A stretch of DNA of 64,000 nt, taken from positions 62,001 to 126,000 of the forward strand of contig NZ_WOVL01000009.1 of the NCBI RefSeq assembly GCF_009737085.1. Direction: 5' to 3'. A program made the position numbers and the translations under genes. Position 1 is the stretch's first letter. The number at the start of each line of letters is the position of its first letter. This document shows, in pieces, positions 7,758-15,835 of this stretch. Under the pieces are notes generated by a model. The model was given only the letters and a program-made list of their open reading frames with translations, had not been told where the DNA came from and did not search any database. The stretch is from Paenibacillus sp. NEAU-GSW1. GTDB lineage: Bacteria > Bacillota > Bacilli > Paenibacillales > Paenibacillaceae.

Positions 7758-8843
7758 CTACTTCAGTTTCCGAAGCGATAAGCCGGCCCTCGTCTCATCC
7801 TCCTGCTCTGCGCGAGCATTGTCGGAGGTTCCGCGCAGCTGGACTTGATCGACAACCTTCTCCAGTCGGCGCAAATGGTATGCATACTCGAATAAAGCAG
7901 ATGCTACAAATACGAGCCGTTTATGCTCCTCCGGGTCCTCAACGAAAAATGCGGTAAGATCGCTGACCAACCGTCCTTCGCGCTCTTCCGCAGGCTCGAT
8001 CGCCGCATTCGGTTTCATCTTCCCTTCGACCTTGAGCAGGATCGATTCGTGGTACTTGGTCAGCTCTTCGATCTGGCGGTCAAAGCGCTTCGCCCATTGC
8101 TCGGCCCCCGGCGAAGCAAAATAATGCTCAACGGCGCTGTCCAGCAGATCCGCGCCCTTCTGCAACGTTTTAATCATTTGCTTGGAGACAAGCAGCTGCC
8201 GCGCATGGCTTTTCCTCGTGCGCGCGAGCACCTTCCGCTCCTCTTCGAAAAGAATATACCGGTCCTCCAGCTTGCGGAGCGTGGCGTGCAGCGCCTCCTT
8301 TTCCTTGCGAAACACCTGCTCCTTCATCTCGTTGGAAATCGCGGTTCGCAGCAGCAGCGAAAGCTGTGCGTAGGCTTGGTGAACCTGCTCGGTAAACTGC
8401 TTGCGCGGCCTTGGCGGAAAGATCGCCACATTGACGGCAAAGGCTGCTCCCATTCCGGCAAGCACCATAAGAAAACGATCCAGCGCCACGGTCAGCCCTT
8501 GACCGTGCGCCTCCATTATCGCAACGACAGTGACAAGCGTAACGCCTATTGTCGTCTCCATTTTCAACCGAATACTGACAAGGATGACGACGATGCACAC
8601 AATGCCGACAGCGATCGGCGTTTGCCCGAAAACCTTCATTGCGCCCAAAGCCATCGCAGCTCCAAGCACATTCGTTTGCAATTGATCCAGCACCTGCTGC
8701 CAGGAGCGGTAAATGGAAGGCTGAATCGTCAAAATAGCGGCGACCGCCGTAATCAACGGCGTATCAAATCCAAATAATTCACTTAAATAGATGGCCAGCG
8801 CGACAGCCATTCCTGTCTTAAGCACCCGCGCTCCTATCGTCAT
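7758..8843 (-). CDS. FUSC/ArAE-type membrane protein (aromatic acid exporter family 1)
   Basis: A 361-residue protein. About six membrane segments fill residues 1-150 (TGMAVALAIYLSELFG, TAVAAILTIQPSIYRSW, then the GVTLVTVVAIMEA region). A charged, helical cytoplasmic C-terminal half follows (FRKEKEALHATLRKLEDRY). This arrangement and the conserved L-T-I-Q-P-S-x-x-x-S-W motif match the YqjA/YgaE group of Firmicutes. The family is named after aromatic-acid exporters, but the substrate of the Gram-positive members is not known to me. The ATG has an AGGAGAG site. It is a single gene. Confidence 0.85.
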   Translation of the reverse strand: MTIGARVLKTGMAVALAIYLSELFGFDTPLITAVAAILTIQPSIYRSWQQVLDQLQTNVLGAAMALGAMKVFGQTPIAVGIVCIVVILVSIRLKMETTIGVTLVTVVAIMEAHGQGLTVALDRFLMVLAGMGAAFAVNVAIFPPRPRKQFTEQVHQAYAQLSLLLRTAISNEMKEQVFRKEKEALHATLRKLEDRYILFEEERKVLARTRKSHARQLLVSKQMIKTLQKGADLLDSAVEHYFASPGAEQWAKRFDRQIEELTKYHESILLKVEGKMKPNAAIEPAEEREGRLVSDLTAFFVEDPEEHKRLVFVASALFEYAYHLRRLEKVVDQVQLRGTSDNARAEQEDETRAGLSLRKLK

Positions 8844-8965
8844 CGTAACTCTCCTCTGCTATTTACGCGCTTCTCCGCCTTCGGCATGCGGACTGTGAAG
8901 CAGTTTTCTATCTATTATGCCATAATTGTGCGCGTCAGTCAGTCCCGAGCCTGATAGCTGCACCT

Positions 8966-10777
8966 TCATTCCCCCCAGGACATCATGCCGCTTAAAGCCA
9001 TCTTGACGGCTTTCTCCTTGCCCGTCTCCGGCTCCGCATAAGGAAGACGAATAACAAAAGTCGTCCCGACGCCTTCGATACTGCTTGGAATAATGCATCC
9101 TTGATGATTGATAATGATTTTATAGGAAATCATTAGGCCGAGCCCGGTCCCCTTCACTTTGGTCGTATAGAAGGGCTGTCCGATTTTCAAAAGCTGCTTC
9201 TCATCCATCCCAAGACCCTCGTCCTGAATCGATATTTTAACATAATGATCCTCTTCCAATTCGGCGGAAATTTTGATCAAACCGCCTTGCGGCATCGCAT
9301 CAATCGCATTCTTAACAACGTTAATAAACACCTGCTTTATTTGATTCGAGACGCACTGAATCCAAAGCGGGCGCTGTTCAAGCTGAAGCACCATCTCCAC
9401 ATTATGTAAATTCGCTTCTGTCTCCATCAGCGTTACCGTATCCGCGAGCATATTGCGGACGTCTTGCCGGTTAAGCTCATACACTTGAGGTTTGGACAAC
9501 ATGAGCAGCTCGCTCACGACCGATTCGATGCGTACAAGCTCCGAGTTCATAATGTCGTAATAAAGGCTCTGGGAGCGACCGGATGCGATCAATTGCAGGA
9601 AGCCCTTTAATGAAGTGAGCGGATTGCGGATTTCATGCGCAATACCGGCCGCCAATTGTCCGGCAATGGACAATTTCTCGCTTTTGATCAACAATTCTTC
9701 GTTCTTTTTTCTCTCGGAAATATCCCTTATGATCATTTGATCGACGCATTTTCCAGAAACGATTGTGCAGGTACAAACCATTTCCGTGTAGAGCAAGGTT
9801 CCTTTAACCGTTCTCCATTCCACTTCAATCGGCTTGCTCGACATCACTGCCTGATCCGTCTCCGTGTCTCTGCAAAACCACTCATTCATAAGCGCGTGAT
9901 GCTTCTCATGCAAAAAATCGGCGATAGGCTTGCCAAGTAACGAATCGGCATGATCCGCTTCAAACATTTGGAGTCCGGCCCGATTCATAAACTCCCACTC
10001 TTTGCGGTAGTTGACGACAGCGATCGTATCCAGCGAATTTTCGACCAGCAGCTTGTACTGCGTATTCACCTCGCTGTATTTTCGAGAAGCATGCCAAGTC
10101 GTCAGCGTAAAGCTGCAAATCAGCAATGTTGCTATGCCGAGCAAAAACGCGAGAATAAGCAAGTAGTCGTTCAACGAATCCGTAGTTACAATTTCGCCTT
10201 GCTCCACTTCTAACGCGTGCATTCCAATTAGATGCAGCGCCATAGCCGACATGCCGATAATGATGCTGCTGGCCAATTTAAACGCCGGCCGCTTCTGGAC
10301 AAATAAATAGAGCGAAGCGAAAGTGCCCGTATAAATGATGAGAATTGAAACGAGAAACAGCGTAAGATTCAATTCGGTATTTACAACTTCGCCGGAAAGC
10401 ATCGACAAGTAATGCATTAGCGCAGCGCCTGATGACAATAAGAGGCTGCTGACGGACAACCGAATAAAATTCGAGTAGGGAGATTTGAGCCAGCTTATTC
10501 CCATATAGGTAATGATCGCGAATCCAAGCATGATATAGAGCAGCGAGCCGTCGATTACGATTAAAAAATCGGAGCCAAGCAGCGATACGACATACATCGC
10601 CCACAGGCCAAGCCCGTATACGAGGACGCCTCCGCCAGCCCAGTTAAAAAAGACGACTTGTTTTCCACCCTTCGGCTGCCCTATCATGCTGAACATCGTA
10701 TAGCAAGCAAAGAAAATGATGATCAACGATAGAATAATATAGTAAATATTGCCAATTAAATCAAGATTCTGATTCAT
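8966..10777 (-). CDS. Membrane sensor histidine kinase with MHYT-like sensor and PAS domain
   Basis: Starting at the ATG at 10777, which has AAAGGGAG 4 bases upstream, the protein has 603 residues. An upstream ATG at 10828 lacks such a site. The N-terminal third holds seven membrane segments with three MHYT-type motifs, two degenerate (WAMYVVSL, LMHYLSML, LHLIGMHAL). A PAS/PAC domain follows (NSLDTIAVVNYRKEWEFM), then HisKA with the phosphohistidine in GIAHEIRNPLTSLKGFLQ. The ATPase has N box NVVKNAIDAMPQGG, G1 DEGLGMD and G2 GTGLGLMISYKI. The layout matches KinB/sporulation-type kinases. MHYT domains are proposed to sense gases through copper, so the ligand is inferred. No response regulator is adjacent. 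Confidence 0.88.
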   Translation of the reverse strand: MNQNLDLIGNIYYIILSLIIIFFACYTMFSMIGQPKGGKQVVFFNWAGGGVLVYGLGLWAMYVVSLLGSDFLIVIDGSLLYIMLGFAIITYMGISWLKSPYSNFIRLSVSSLLLSSGAALMHYLSMLSGEVVNTELNLTLFLVSILIIYTGTFASLYLFVQKRPAFKLASSIIIGMSAMALHLIGMHALEVEQGEIVTTDSLNDYLLILAFLLGIATLLICSFTLTTWHASRKYSEVNTQYKLLVENSLDTIAVVNYRKEWEFMNRAGLQMFEADHADSLLGKPIADFLHEKHHALMNEWFCRDTETDQAVMSSKPIEVEWRTVKGTLLYTEMVCTCTIVSGKCVDQMIIRDISERKKNEELLIKSEKLSIAGQLAAGIAHEIRNPLTSLKGFLQLIASGRSQSLYYDIMNSELVRIESVVSELLMLSKPQVYELNRQDVRNMLADTVTLMETEANLHNVEMVLQLEQRPLWIQCVSNQIKQVFINVVKNAIDAMPQGGLIKISAELEEDHYVKISIQDEGLGMDEKQLLKIGQPFYTTKVKGTGLGLMISYKIIINHQGCIIPSSIEGVGTTFVIRLPYAEPETGKEKAVKMALSGMMSWGE

Positions 10778-11048
10778 AGGGCTCCCTTTGTTCACAAATA
10801 TATTGGATACAATAGGGAAATTCGACAATTCCTCATAAATTCCTCTCTGCCTTCACTGTCAAATTCGCCTTTGTTTTCGATCAAACCGTTTTCACTCACA
10901 GGCGCAAACTTAAACTTTCCAATCTCGCAAAAAATCGTCTAAAATGCTAGAGTAGATTACGAATTATATGATCATACTGAAAATGAGAGAATCGAAAAGC
11001 CGCTCGTCCATCGAGTCGTTTTTTTCGAAAGAGGAGAGAACAATTGCT

Positions 11049-11555
11049 ATGAAAATCATTCAGGAATTTAAAGAATTTGCCGTCAAAGGCAACGTTATCG
11101 ACCTTGCCGTCGGTGTCATTATCGGCGCTGCATTCGGCAAAATCGTCACATCGCTCGTAAACGATATTATTATGCCGCCTATCGGTCGCATTCTCGGAGG
11201 CGCCAATTTTAAAGACCTCTACATTAATCTGGATCCCGCAAAGACAGCTGCCCTTGAAGCCAAAACGCCTAGCGTCACTGTCCATTCCTTAAAGGAAGCT
11301 ACCGACAATGGCATTGCCGTTATCGCTTACGGTCAATTCATTAACGTGCTGCTGGATTTTTTAATCGTCTCGATATGTATTTTCTTCCTTGTGAAATTTA
11401 TTAATGTCGTGCGGCGGATCAAACCGACACAAGCAGAGCCAGAAGCGGCGCCAACGGAAAAAGAATGTCCGTACTGCTTGTCCCAGGTTCCTATTAAAGC
11501 GACGCGCTGCAAACATTGCACGTCGCAGCTCGACGCGACGGCAACGAGCGTTTAG
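11049..11555 (+). CDS. mscL: Large-conductance mechanosensitive channel with C-terminal zinc ribbon
   Basis: A homopentameric membrane channel that opens under membrane tension and releases solutes during hypo-osmotic shock. The start follows AGAGGAGAGAAC. TM1 is typical (FKEFAVKGNVIDLAVGVIIG, then AAFGKIVTSLVND). TM2 is near GQFINVLLDFLIVSICIFFL. The protein has 168 residues against about 130-150 in E. coli. The extra C-terminal segment carries CPYC...CKHC, a rubredoxin-like zinc knuckle attached to the cytoplasmic bundle. A Nudix gene follows 15 bases later. Confidence 0.93.
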   Translation: MKIIQEFKEFAVKGNVIDLAVGVIIGAAFGKIVTSLVNDIIMPPIGRILGGANFKDLYINLDPAKTAALEAKTPSVTVHSLKEATDNGIAVIAYGQFINVLLDFLIVSICIFFLVKFINVVRRIKPTQAEPEAAPTEKECPYCLSQVPIKATRCKHCTSQLDATATSV

Positions 11556-11570
11556 GCGGGCCCGCGCGAT

Positions 11571-12203
11571 ATGGCTGAGGAATTATTCGATATTTACGAT
11601 GAGCAGTTGAACCCGCTAGGCACTGCCCCGCGCTCGGAAGCGCATGCGCAAGGCTACTGGCACCGGACCTTTCATTGCTGGCTAACCCGGCGCGAAGGGA
11701 ATCGCCGCTACGTGCGATTCCAATTGCGCCAGTCCGGCAAAGATACATTCCCGGGACATTACGATATTACGGCAGCGGGCCATCTCTCGGCCGGTGAAAC
11801 GATGCGCGACGCCGTACGCGAGCTTAAAGAGGAATTGGGCGTTTCCGTCCGCTTCGAGGACTTAATCCTCCTCAAGCAAGTGCAGGAAGAAAAGACCGGG
11901 ACTGCAAATGGAATCCCGTTCATCGACCGCGAGTTTAGCGACGTATTCGGCTGCGTATGCGACCTGCCTTTGTCCGCGCTAACGCTCCAAGTCGAAGAGG
12001 TGGCCGGGATTTATGAAGCCGATCTTGAGCAGCTGCTCGCCCTGTTCGACGGGATGCTGCCGGAATTGACCGCACATGGCATCGAAGTCCGCCCGGACGG
12101 CGTCCAGTCGGCGAGTGAACGGATCGTCCGTTCCTCCCAGTTCGTGCCTCGCGATGCAGGCTATTTTGCCGAAGTGATGCGCGCGCTTCGCGCTTGTACT
12201 TAA
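11571..12203 (+). CDS. Nudix hydrolase (IPP-isomerase-like group)
   Basis: A 210-residue cytoplasmic Nudix enzyme. A complete Nudix box runs from Gly70 (GHLSAGE) through RELKEELGV near residue 91, fitting GX5EX7REUXEEXGU. The surrounding sequence (FHCWLTRREG, FPGHYDITAAG) matches Nudix proteins annotated as NUDIX/IPP isomerase-like. The substrate is unknown. It probably forms an operon with mscL. A terminator follows at 12234. Confidence 0.88.
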   Translation: MAEELFDIYDEQLNPLGTAPRSEAHAQGYWHRTFHCWLTRREGNRRYVRFQLRQSGKDTFPGHYDITAAGHLSAGETMRDAVRELKEELGVSVRFEDLILLKQVQEEKTGTANGIPFIDREFSDVFGCVCDLPLSALTLQVEEVAGIYEADLEQLLALFDGMLPELTAHGIEVRPDGVQSASERIVRSSQFVPRDAGYFAEVMRALRACT

Positions 12204-12792
12204 CTTTGCCCCCAGCTGGATACGACGATTGATGGAGCTTTGGCGATCTGTTCGCCTTAGCTCCTTTTCGCTTTAAGCTCTGCGCTTTTTTTACGCCTCT
12301 TGCCTCAACGCCCGCCCGAAGTCCCCATGCCCTCTCCCAATTGCTGTACCAGGAGTCGATCAGGAAGTGGATATTGTAGAAAATCGTATGCCTCGGTGCC
12401 AAATCGAAATTGTCGATCTCCGGCTCATTGTACATTCTCGAAGCAGCAGCATGAAAGCAGCCGTGAATACCGCTTGATTCAATAAATCGTCCCAGATCGT
12501 CTAACGTTTGAAAAGAACGCGGGTTGTTGCTCAGCCGGTCGTAGGCCTGGCGGTTAAAGCAAGGCGCATACAGGATGCCTTGCGGAATATCGGTCCATCC
12601 CGCGATTTGCCGCGCATCGTAGCCTTGACTTACATACCAGGCACGCACCCGGTAAATATAATCGCGGTGAAACCGCATAAATTGTTCTCCGAAGCCTCTT
12701 GGCGGGACGGTTCCCGGCGTAACGTGGTGCTGATGATGCCAAATTTGATGTTCCTGAAGCAGCGCTGACGGAAAATTCGGTATTAACGGCAT
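11935..12792 (-). CDS. Tyrosinase-like di-copper protein
   Basis: The start is set by GGAGG 8 bases before the ATG at 12792; the ATG at 12807 has no site. The 285-residue frame shows the order of a tyrosinase central domain: histidines in HHQHH, FMRFHRDYIYR (like the F-x-x-W-H-R-x-Y CuA motif), GIHGCFHAA, and IFYNIHFLIDSWYSNW (like F-x-x-H-H-x-x-x-D-x-x-x-x-x-W of CuB). It may oxidise phenols or be a non-catalytic relative. After residue ~175 the frame turns basic and low-complexity. It runs through the opposing terminator and overlaps the Nudix gene by 269 bases, so the true C-terminus may be shorter, perhaps through a frameshift. Confidence 0.6.
   Translation of the reverse strand: MPLIPNFPSALLQEHQIWHHQHHVTPGTVPPRGFGEQFMRFHRDYIYRVRAWYVSQGYDARQIAGWTDIPQGILYAPCFNRQAYDRLSNNPRSFQTLDDLGRFIESSGIHGCFHAAASRMYNEPEIDNFDLAPRHTIFYNIHFLIDSWYSNWERAWGLRAGVEARGVKKAQSLKRKGAKANRSPKLHQSSYPAGGKVKYKREARASLRQNSLHREARTGRNGRSVHSPTGRRPGGLRCHVRSIPAASRRTGRAAAQDRLHKSRPPLRLGALARTKAGRIRSRIRR
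12234..12271 (+). terminator. Rho-independent terminator after the Nudix gene
   Basis: GGAGCT-TT-GGCG, a 7-base loop, CGCC-TT-AGCTCC, then TTTT. It lies 30 bases after the Nudix stop and inside the reading frame of the opposing tyrosinase-like gene. Confidence 0.75.
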
Positions 12793-12902
12793 CTCTTTCG
12801 CCTCCATGCTTGTTCATTCGCCTATTGTTCACTGCAACATCATATGCGGTCGGCGAAAAACAAGTGTGGGCAGCTGCTGGCTTCGATGCAGCCGTACAAA
12901 CA

Positions 12903-12937
12903 AAAAACCTGCCTGTCGCCTAAGCGAGGGCAGGATT
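12903..12937 (-). terminator. Terminator of the cysteine-rich gene
   Basis: Read leftward: CCTGCC, a loop, GGCAGG, then TTTTTTG. It lies 18 bases beyond the stop of the cysteine-rich gene. Confidence 0.8.
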
Positions 12938-12954
12938 TTGCTGCAAACAGCTCC

Positions 12955-13380
12955 TTAGCAATGGTTGCAGCTGTCGCATTTCCGTTTGATGCAAATATCG
13001 AACACGATCGATATTTCATGCCATTTGCCGAACTTGCAGCATACTTTCACACAATCACAGCAGCAAGTGCCATAAAATTTAATAATTCTGCAATCGCATC
13101 CGATCAGCTTGTGGATCGTTTTCGCATCATGGCATTTAATCGCTTTGACGAGTTTATCTTCGTCGCATTTCAGCCGATCAAACAAATCGTCGCAGCATTT
13201 TTTATCGCATTTGCATTCACTTACGTGTTTACCGCACCTGTAGCACTTGTCATCACAGCCATAGCTCTTGTGATCCTCTTTCTTGTCCCCGCAAGTGCTG
13301 TTCGAAGAGACACGGGCCTGTTTCTTCGTTCTGCGCACCGTTTTGACGTTTTTAATGAACAGTTTACGTTTAGCAGACAC
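12955..13380 (-). CDS. Cysteine-rich protein, 22 Cys in 141 residues
   Basis: The GTG at 13380 follows AGGGGGAGAGGGA. A GTG at 13398, with GGAG 8 bases before it, is an alternative adding 6 residues. The basic N-terminus (AKRKLFIKNVKTVRRTKKQ) precedes a cysteine/lysine/aspartate-rich body with CXXC, CXC and CC clusters (CYRCG, ECKCDKKCC, GTCCCDC) and a C-terminal CDSCNHC. It has no membrane segment or signal peptide. The composition suggests a disulfide-linked or metal-binding coat-type protein, but it does not match CotY/CotZ or ExsY as I know them. It has its own terminator and lies divergent from sodC. Confidence 0.65.
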   Translation of the reverse strand: MSAKRKLFIKNVKTVRRTKKQARVSSNSTCGDKKEDHKSYGCDDKCYRCGKHVSECKCDKKCCDDLFDRLKCDEDKLVKAIKCHDAKTIHKLIGCDCRIIKFYGTCCCDCVKVCCKFGKWHEISIVFDICIKRKCDSCNHC

Positions 13381-13640
13381 TCCCTCTCCCCCTCTCACGC
13401 TTAATGCTCCATCTTATGCTAGATTCGAAAGGGGGTATGGACAAGACAGCCGCGCGATCCGCACATCCGAGCTCGGTTAATTGGCGCATAGGCAGCAAGC
13501 CGCCATCCTAACAGTCACGCAGAGTCATTTCGACGGTAAGGGGAAGTGGAAGTGAAAATGGAAATGAGGCTGCATGATTTTTCGCGATTCGGAGAAGCTA
13601 TGCGAGTAGATCAACTTTCCAATTACTGGAGGTAATTCAG

Positions 13641-14219
13641 ATGTTCAAAAAACAAACGGCGTTCGGCTTGCTCGCCCTTCTCGCAGCGTATGCATGCACA
13701 GACGGCACAGCCGCGGCTTCTTCTTACGGGCCGCATGACGCCCATTTCGCTCATAGCCCTAGTCCGGCTATCGCTGAAGCGAAAGCAGATCTTATCGACA
13801 GCAACGGAAAAGCGGTCGGGACCGCAACGCTCAAGGAGCAAAGCGACGGCGTACATATCGTATTGAAAGCAAGCGGCCTTACTCCGGGCTCGCACGGCTT
13901 TCATTTCCATGCTGTCGGGAAATGCGAACCGCCAGGCTTTGAATCTGCCGGCGCTCACTTCAATCCAAGCGGCAAAGAGCATGGCTTTGAGAATCCGAAG
14001 GGCTTCCATTTCGGCGATCTCCCCAACGTGATCGCAGATGCCTCCGGCAATATTGATGCGAAGATCATCTCGAAAAACGTTACGCTGGTAAAAAACGCTC
14101 CCGGCTCGCTGCTGTCTTCCGAAGGCTCCGCGCTGATCATTCACGAAAAGACGGACGATTACAAAACAGATCCTTCCGGCAATTCAGGCAACCGCATCGC
14201 ATGCGGCGTAATTAAATGA
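13641..14219 (+). CDS. sodC: Cu/Zn superoxide dismutase family protein (YojM-like)
   Basis: An exported protein of 192 residues. The N-terminal secretion segment FKKQTAFGLLALLAAYAC could be a lipobox with an unusual -2 tyrosine, or a normal signal sequence. The SodC fold is clear: metal ligands in HGFHFHAVGKCE, GAHFNPSGKEHG and GFHFGDLPNV, the active-site segment GSALIIHEKTDDY, and the second disulfide cysteine in NRIACGVIK. The residue after NSGNRIACG is valine, where active eukaryotic enzymes carry GVIG. Bacillus YojM is known to lack full copper binding, so activity is uncertain. TGGAGGT lies 8 bases upstream. A bidirectional terminator follows. Confidence 0.9.
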   Translation: MFKKQTAFGLLALLAAYACTDGTAAASSYGPHDAHFAHSPSPAIAEAKADLIDSNGKAVGTATLKEQSDGVHIVLKASGLTPGSHGFHFHAVGKCEPPGFESAGAHFNPSGKEHGFENPKGFHFGDLPNVIADASGNIDAKIISKNVTLVKNAPGSLLSSEGSALIIHEKTDDYKTDPSGNSGNRIACGVIK

Positions 14220-14258
14220 AAAAAGCGCGGCTTCCGATCAGAATCGGAGCCGCGCTGT
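14219..14258. terminator. Bidirectional terminator between sodC and the left attachment site
   Basis: Arms AGCGCGGCTTCCGAT and ATCGGAGCCGCGCT have one bulge. A run of six T follows on the minus strand, and GTTTGTTTGTT follows on the plus strand. In an unoccupied chromosome it would also end tRNA-Thr transcription. Confidence 0.85.
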
Positions 14259-14274
14259 TTGTTTGTTCAAGTGG

Positions 14275-14287
14275 TGCTGATGAAGGG
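14275..14287. repeat. Left attachment site core
   Basis: TGCTGATGAAGGG is identical to the last 13 bases of the tRNA-Thr gene at 53023-53035 (both read on the plus strand). It lies just after the sodC terminator. Confidence 0.8.
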
Positions 14288-14323
14288 CGTGAACAATCAT
14301 AAAGTACATACAAAATATTAGAT

Positions 14324-14352
14324 TTAACGGGAACATAGGTTCGTGTTATAAT
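14324..14352 (+). promoter_or_regulatory. Promoter of the left-end phage gene
   Basis: TTAACG (14324-14329), a 17-base spacer and TATAAT (14347-14352). The gene begins at 14369 after GGGTGAT. Confidence 0.65.
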
Positions 14353-14368
14353 AACATCGGGTGATAAC

Positions 14369-14740
14369 ATGACGGCATCATTACCGACTAAAGAAGAACT
14401 TGAATTAATCCGCGATTATGTGCTGCTCCCGATCATGCTCGATGTGGTTAAAAGTGACCGCGATAAAATGAAGTATGAGTTTTTATCGTTGAAAGAATTG
14501 TATCTGAAGGCCGACGATGCTTTATTGAACATTCTGATGAAAGATTTATTCGCGGTTAAACAGGAGCTTAAACGGCTGGGGATCAAAGTGGAGGAAATAG
14601 ACCGGACTCCAACAGCTTTAAATTATAAGTTTTGGTACAAGGGGTATGAGGATCACTTTTCGTTAATGCGGATGGTTGTTAAATCGGAGATTTCAGTCAG
14701 GCTGGGGAGGTATATAAATAGGATGTTTGAGGGGCGATGA
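14369..14740 (+). CDS. YhjD-like hypothetical protein, possible lysogenic-conversion gene
   Basis: A 123-residue soluble helical protein. The segment KYEFLSLKELYLKADDALL and the late motif NYKFWYKGYEDHFSLMR resemble, from memory, small YhjD-type proteins of Bacillus and their phage relatives. No function is known to me. It has its own promoter and a terminator that overlaps the stop codon, and it is transcribed away from the lysis genes. This is the usual setting for a gene expressed from the silent prophage. The attachment repeat places it inside the phage. Confidence 0.75.
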   Translation: MTASLPTKEELELIRDYVLLPIMLDVVKSDRDKMKYEFLSLKELYLKADDALLNILMKDLFAVKQELKRLGIKVEEIDRTPTALNYKFWYKGYEDHFSLMRMVVKSEISVRLGRYINRMFEGR

Positions 14741-14752
14741 ACGCCCCTTTTG
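14731..14752 (+). terminator. Terminator overlapping the stop codon
   Basis: GGGGCG-ATGAA-CGCCCC-TTTT. The TGA stop at 14738-14740 sits in the loop, so the last two codons form one arm. Confidence 0.8.
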
Positions 14753-14849
14753 CTCTTTGCATATCCTTTGCCAAAATAACGATGATTTTGCAACCGAATA
14801 TCCTTCGGAATATTTTTTGGAATATTTCACGTCGATTTTGCCAAAGCCA

Positions 14850-15614
14850 TTATTGCAAGAAGCCAAGTCGGCGCATTTCAGGTTCAAGCTTTAACACTCG
14901 ATTGAGAGCCCATTCCCTTTGATCATCAGTGGCCGGCTTCCCCTTCGAGTCAACACCTTTATAATACATGTTGTAGAGCCACATAAATTCGTTAGCCATA
15001 CGGTAGGCAATCTCAGCTTTCTTCGCTGAAGAATCCGCTTGTTCAATCTGCTGCTCCAATGTAAAGACATCCTCTCTTATTCTATTCTCAGACGTTACAG
15101 GACAAGCCGTAGCAGCCGTTGGCAACTCCCTATGCCCTTTTATCTCCTTAATTGGCAACACTGCTTTAACGCTCAATATGGCGGCGTAGAGCAGTTTCCT
15201 TTCAAGATCGGTTAAGTCTGAGTTGGATAAATCACGGTTTATCACGATCCCGACAGTATACGTATTATTGTTTCCGGAATGGTACGTCATGGATAGAAGA
15301 TCGTTAAGTTGGAGTATCCGGCCTTTATCGATAGCGATATGATACGCAATGCCAGCTCCCCACTTATTCGCATGGTATAGTGCGTGTGACTCGAGCGTAC
15401 CGTTTGGCGGTCCGCTATGATGAATCACAATACAGCTTATATCTTCAGGCTTTCTGAGACCGGTCAGGTATGTTTTTTGATCCCAAACGCCTTTAACGGT
15501 CCACTTCTTTTTAAGTGACTCCCACGAAGCCTTTTTAGGCAGCTGATCGGTAATATCCACGATCTCCGGAATGTCGTTCCATGGCAAATTACTTGCAAGC
15601 TTTAGGCCGCGCAT
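14850..15614 (-). CDS. Phage endolysin, N-acetylmuramoyl-L-alanine amidase (Amidase_2)
   Basis: A 254-residue lysin that cuts the bond between muramic acid and the stem peptide. The ATG at 15614 has AGGAG 8 bases upstream. A zinc-binding Amidase_2/PGRP domain spans about residues 55-185: VIHHSG (His65/66), YHIAIDKGRI, MTYHSGNNN, KGHREL and ACPV. The C-terminal ~65 residues contain two repeated-looking segments (AYRMANEFMWLYNMYYKG) and may bind the wall. There is no signal peptide, so it depends on a holin. It is the last gene of the lysis cassette. Confidence 0.93.
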   Translation of the reverse strand: MRGLKLASNLPWNDIPEIVDITDQLPKKASWESLKKKWTVKGVWDQKTYLTGLRKPEDISCIVIHHSGPPNGTLESHALYHANKWGAGIAYHIAIDKGRILQLNDLLSMTYHSGNNNTYTVGIVINRDLSNSDLTDLERKLLYAAILSVKAVLPIKEIKGHRELPTAATACPVTSENRIREDVFTLEQQIEQADSSAKKAEIAYRMANEFMWLYNMYYKGVDSKGKPATDDQREWALNRVLKLEPEMRRLGFLQ

Positions 15615-15625
15615 AGCCACCACTC

Positions 15626-15835
15626 CTATTCCATGTCGTTTAGATTAGGTGCCTCCGATGATGCTGCAGCTCTCTTCGCATCAACCGCCGATTCCCCAAC
15701 AATCCATGTTGCCAACAGGCCGGCAAAAGCAATCACCGTATCCGAATTGATTCCAAGGTCTAGCCCATCATTTGCAACAATCAAGCCAGCACCAACGACC
15801 GCCAAAATGAACTTTCTGCTTTTAAGCTTCTTCAT
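15626..15835 (-). CDS. Small holin-like membrane protein
   Basis: A 69-residue product. The ATG at 15835 has a strong AAGGAGG site. It has a basic start (KKLKSRK), two membrane segments (FILAVVGAGLIVANDGL and TVIAFAGLLATWIVGES) and a charged tail (DAKRAAASSEA). This is the topology of small phage holins of the phi-LC3/SPP1 type. Its stop lies 11 bases before the endolysin ATG. The same frame remains open upstream, but the ribosome site and the overlapping stop of the previous gene in another frame argue for this start. Confidence 0.75.
   Translation of the reverse strand: MKKLKSRKFILAVVGAGLIVANDGLDLGINSDTVIAFAGLLATWIVGESAVDAKRAAASSEAPNLNDME

Noticed and set aside
7923-8777. 284-codon rightward frame opposite the FUSC-like gene
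   Set aside because: It is arginine/histidine/glutamine-rich, typical of antisense translation. The opposite strand encodes a clear membrane protein.
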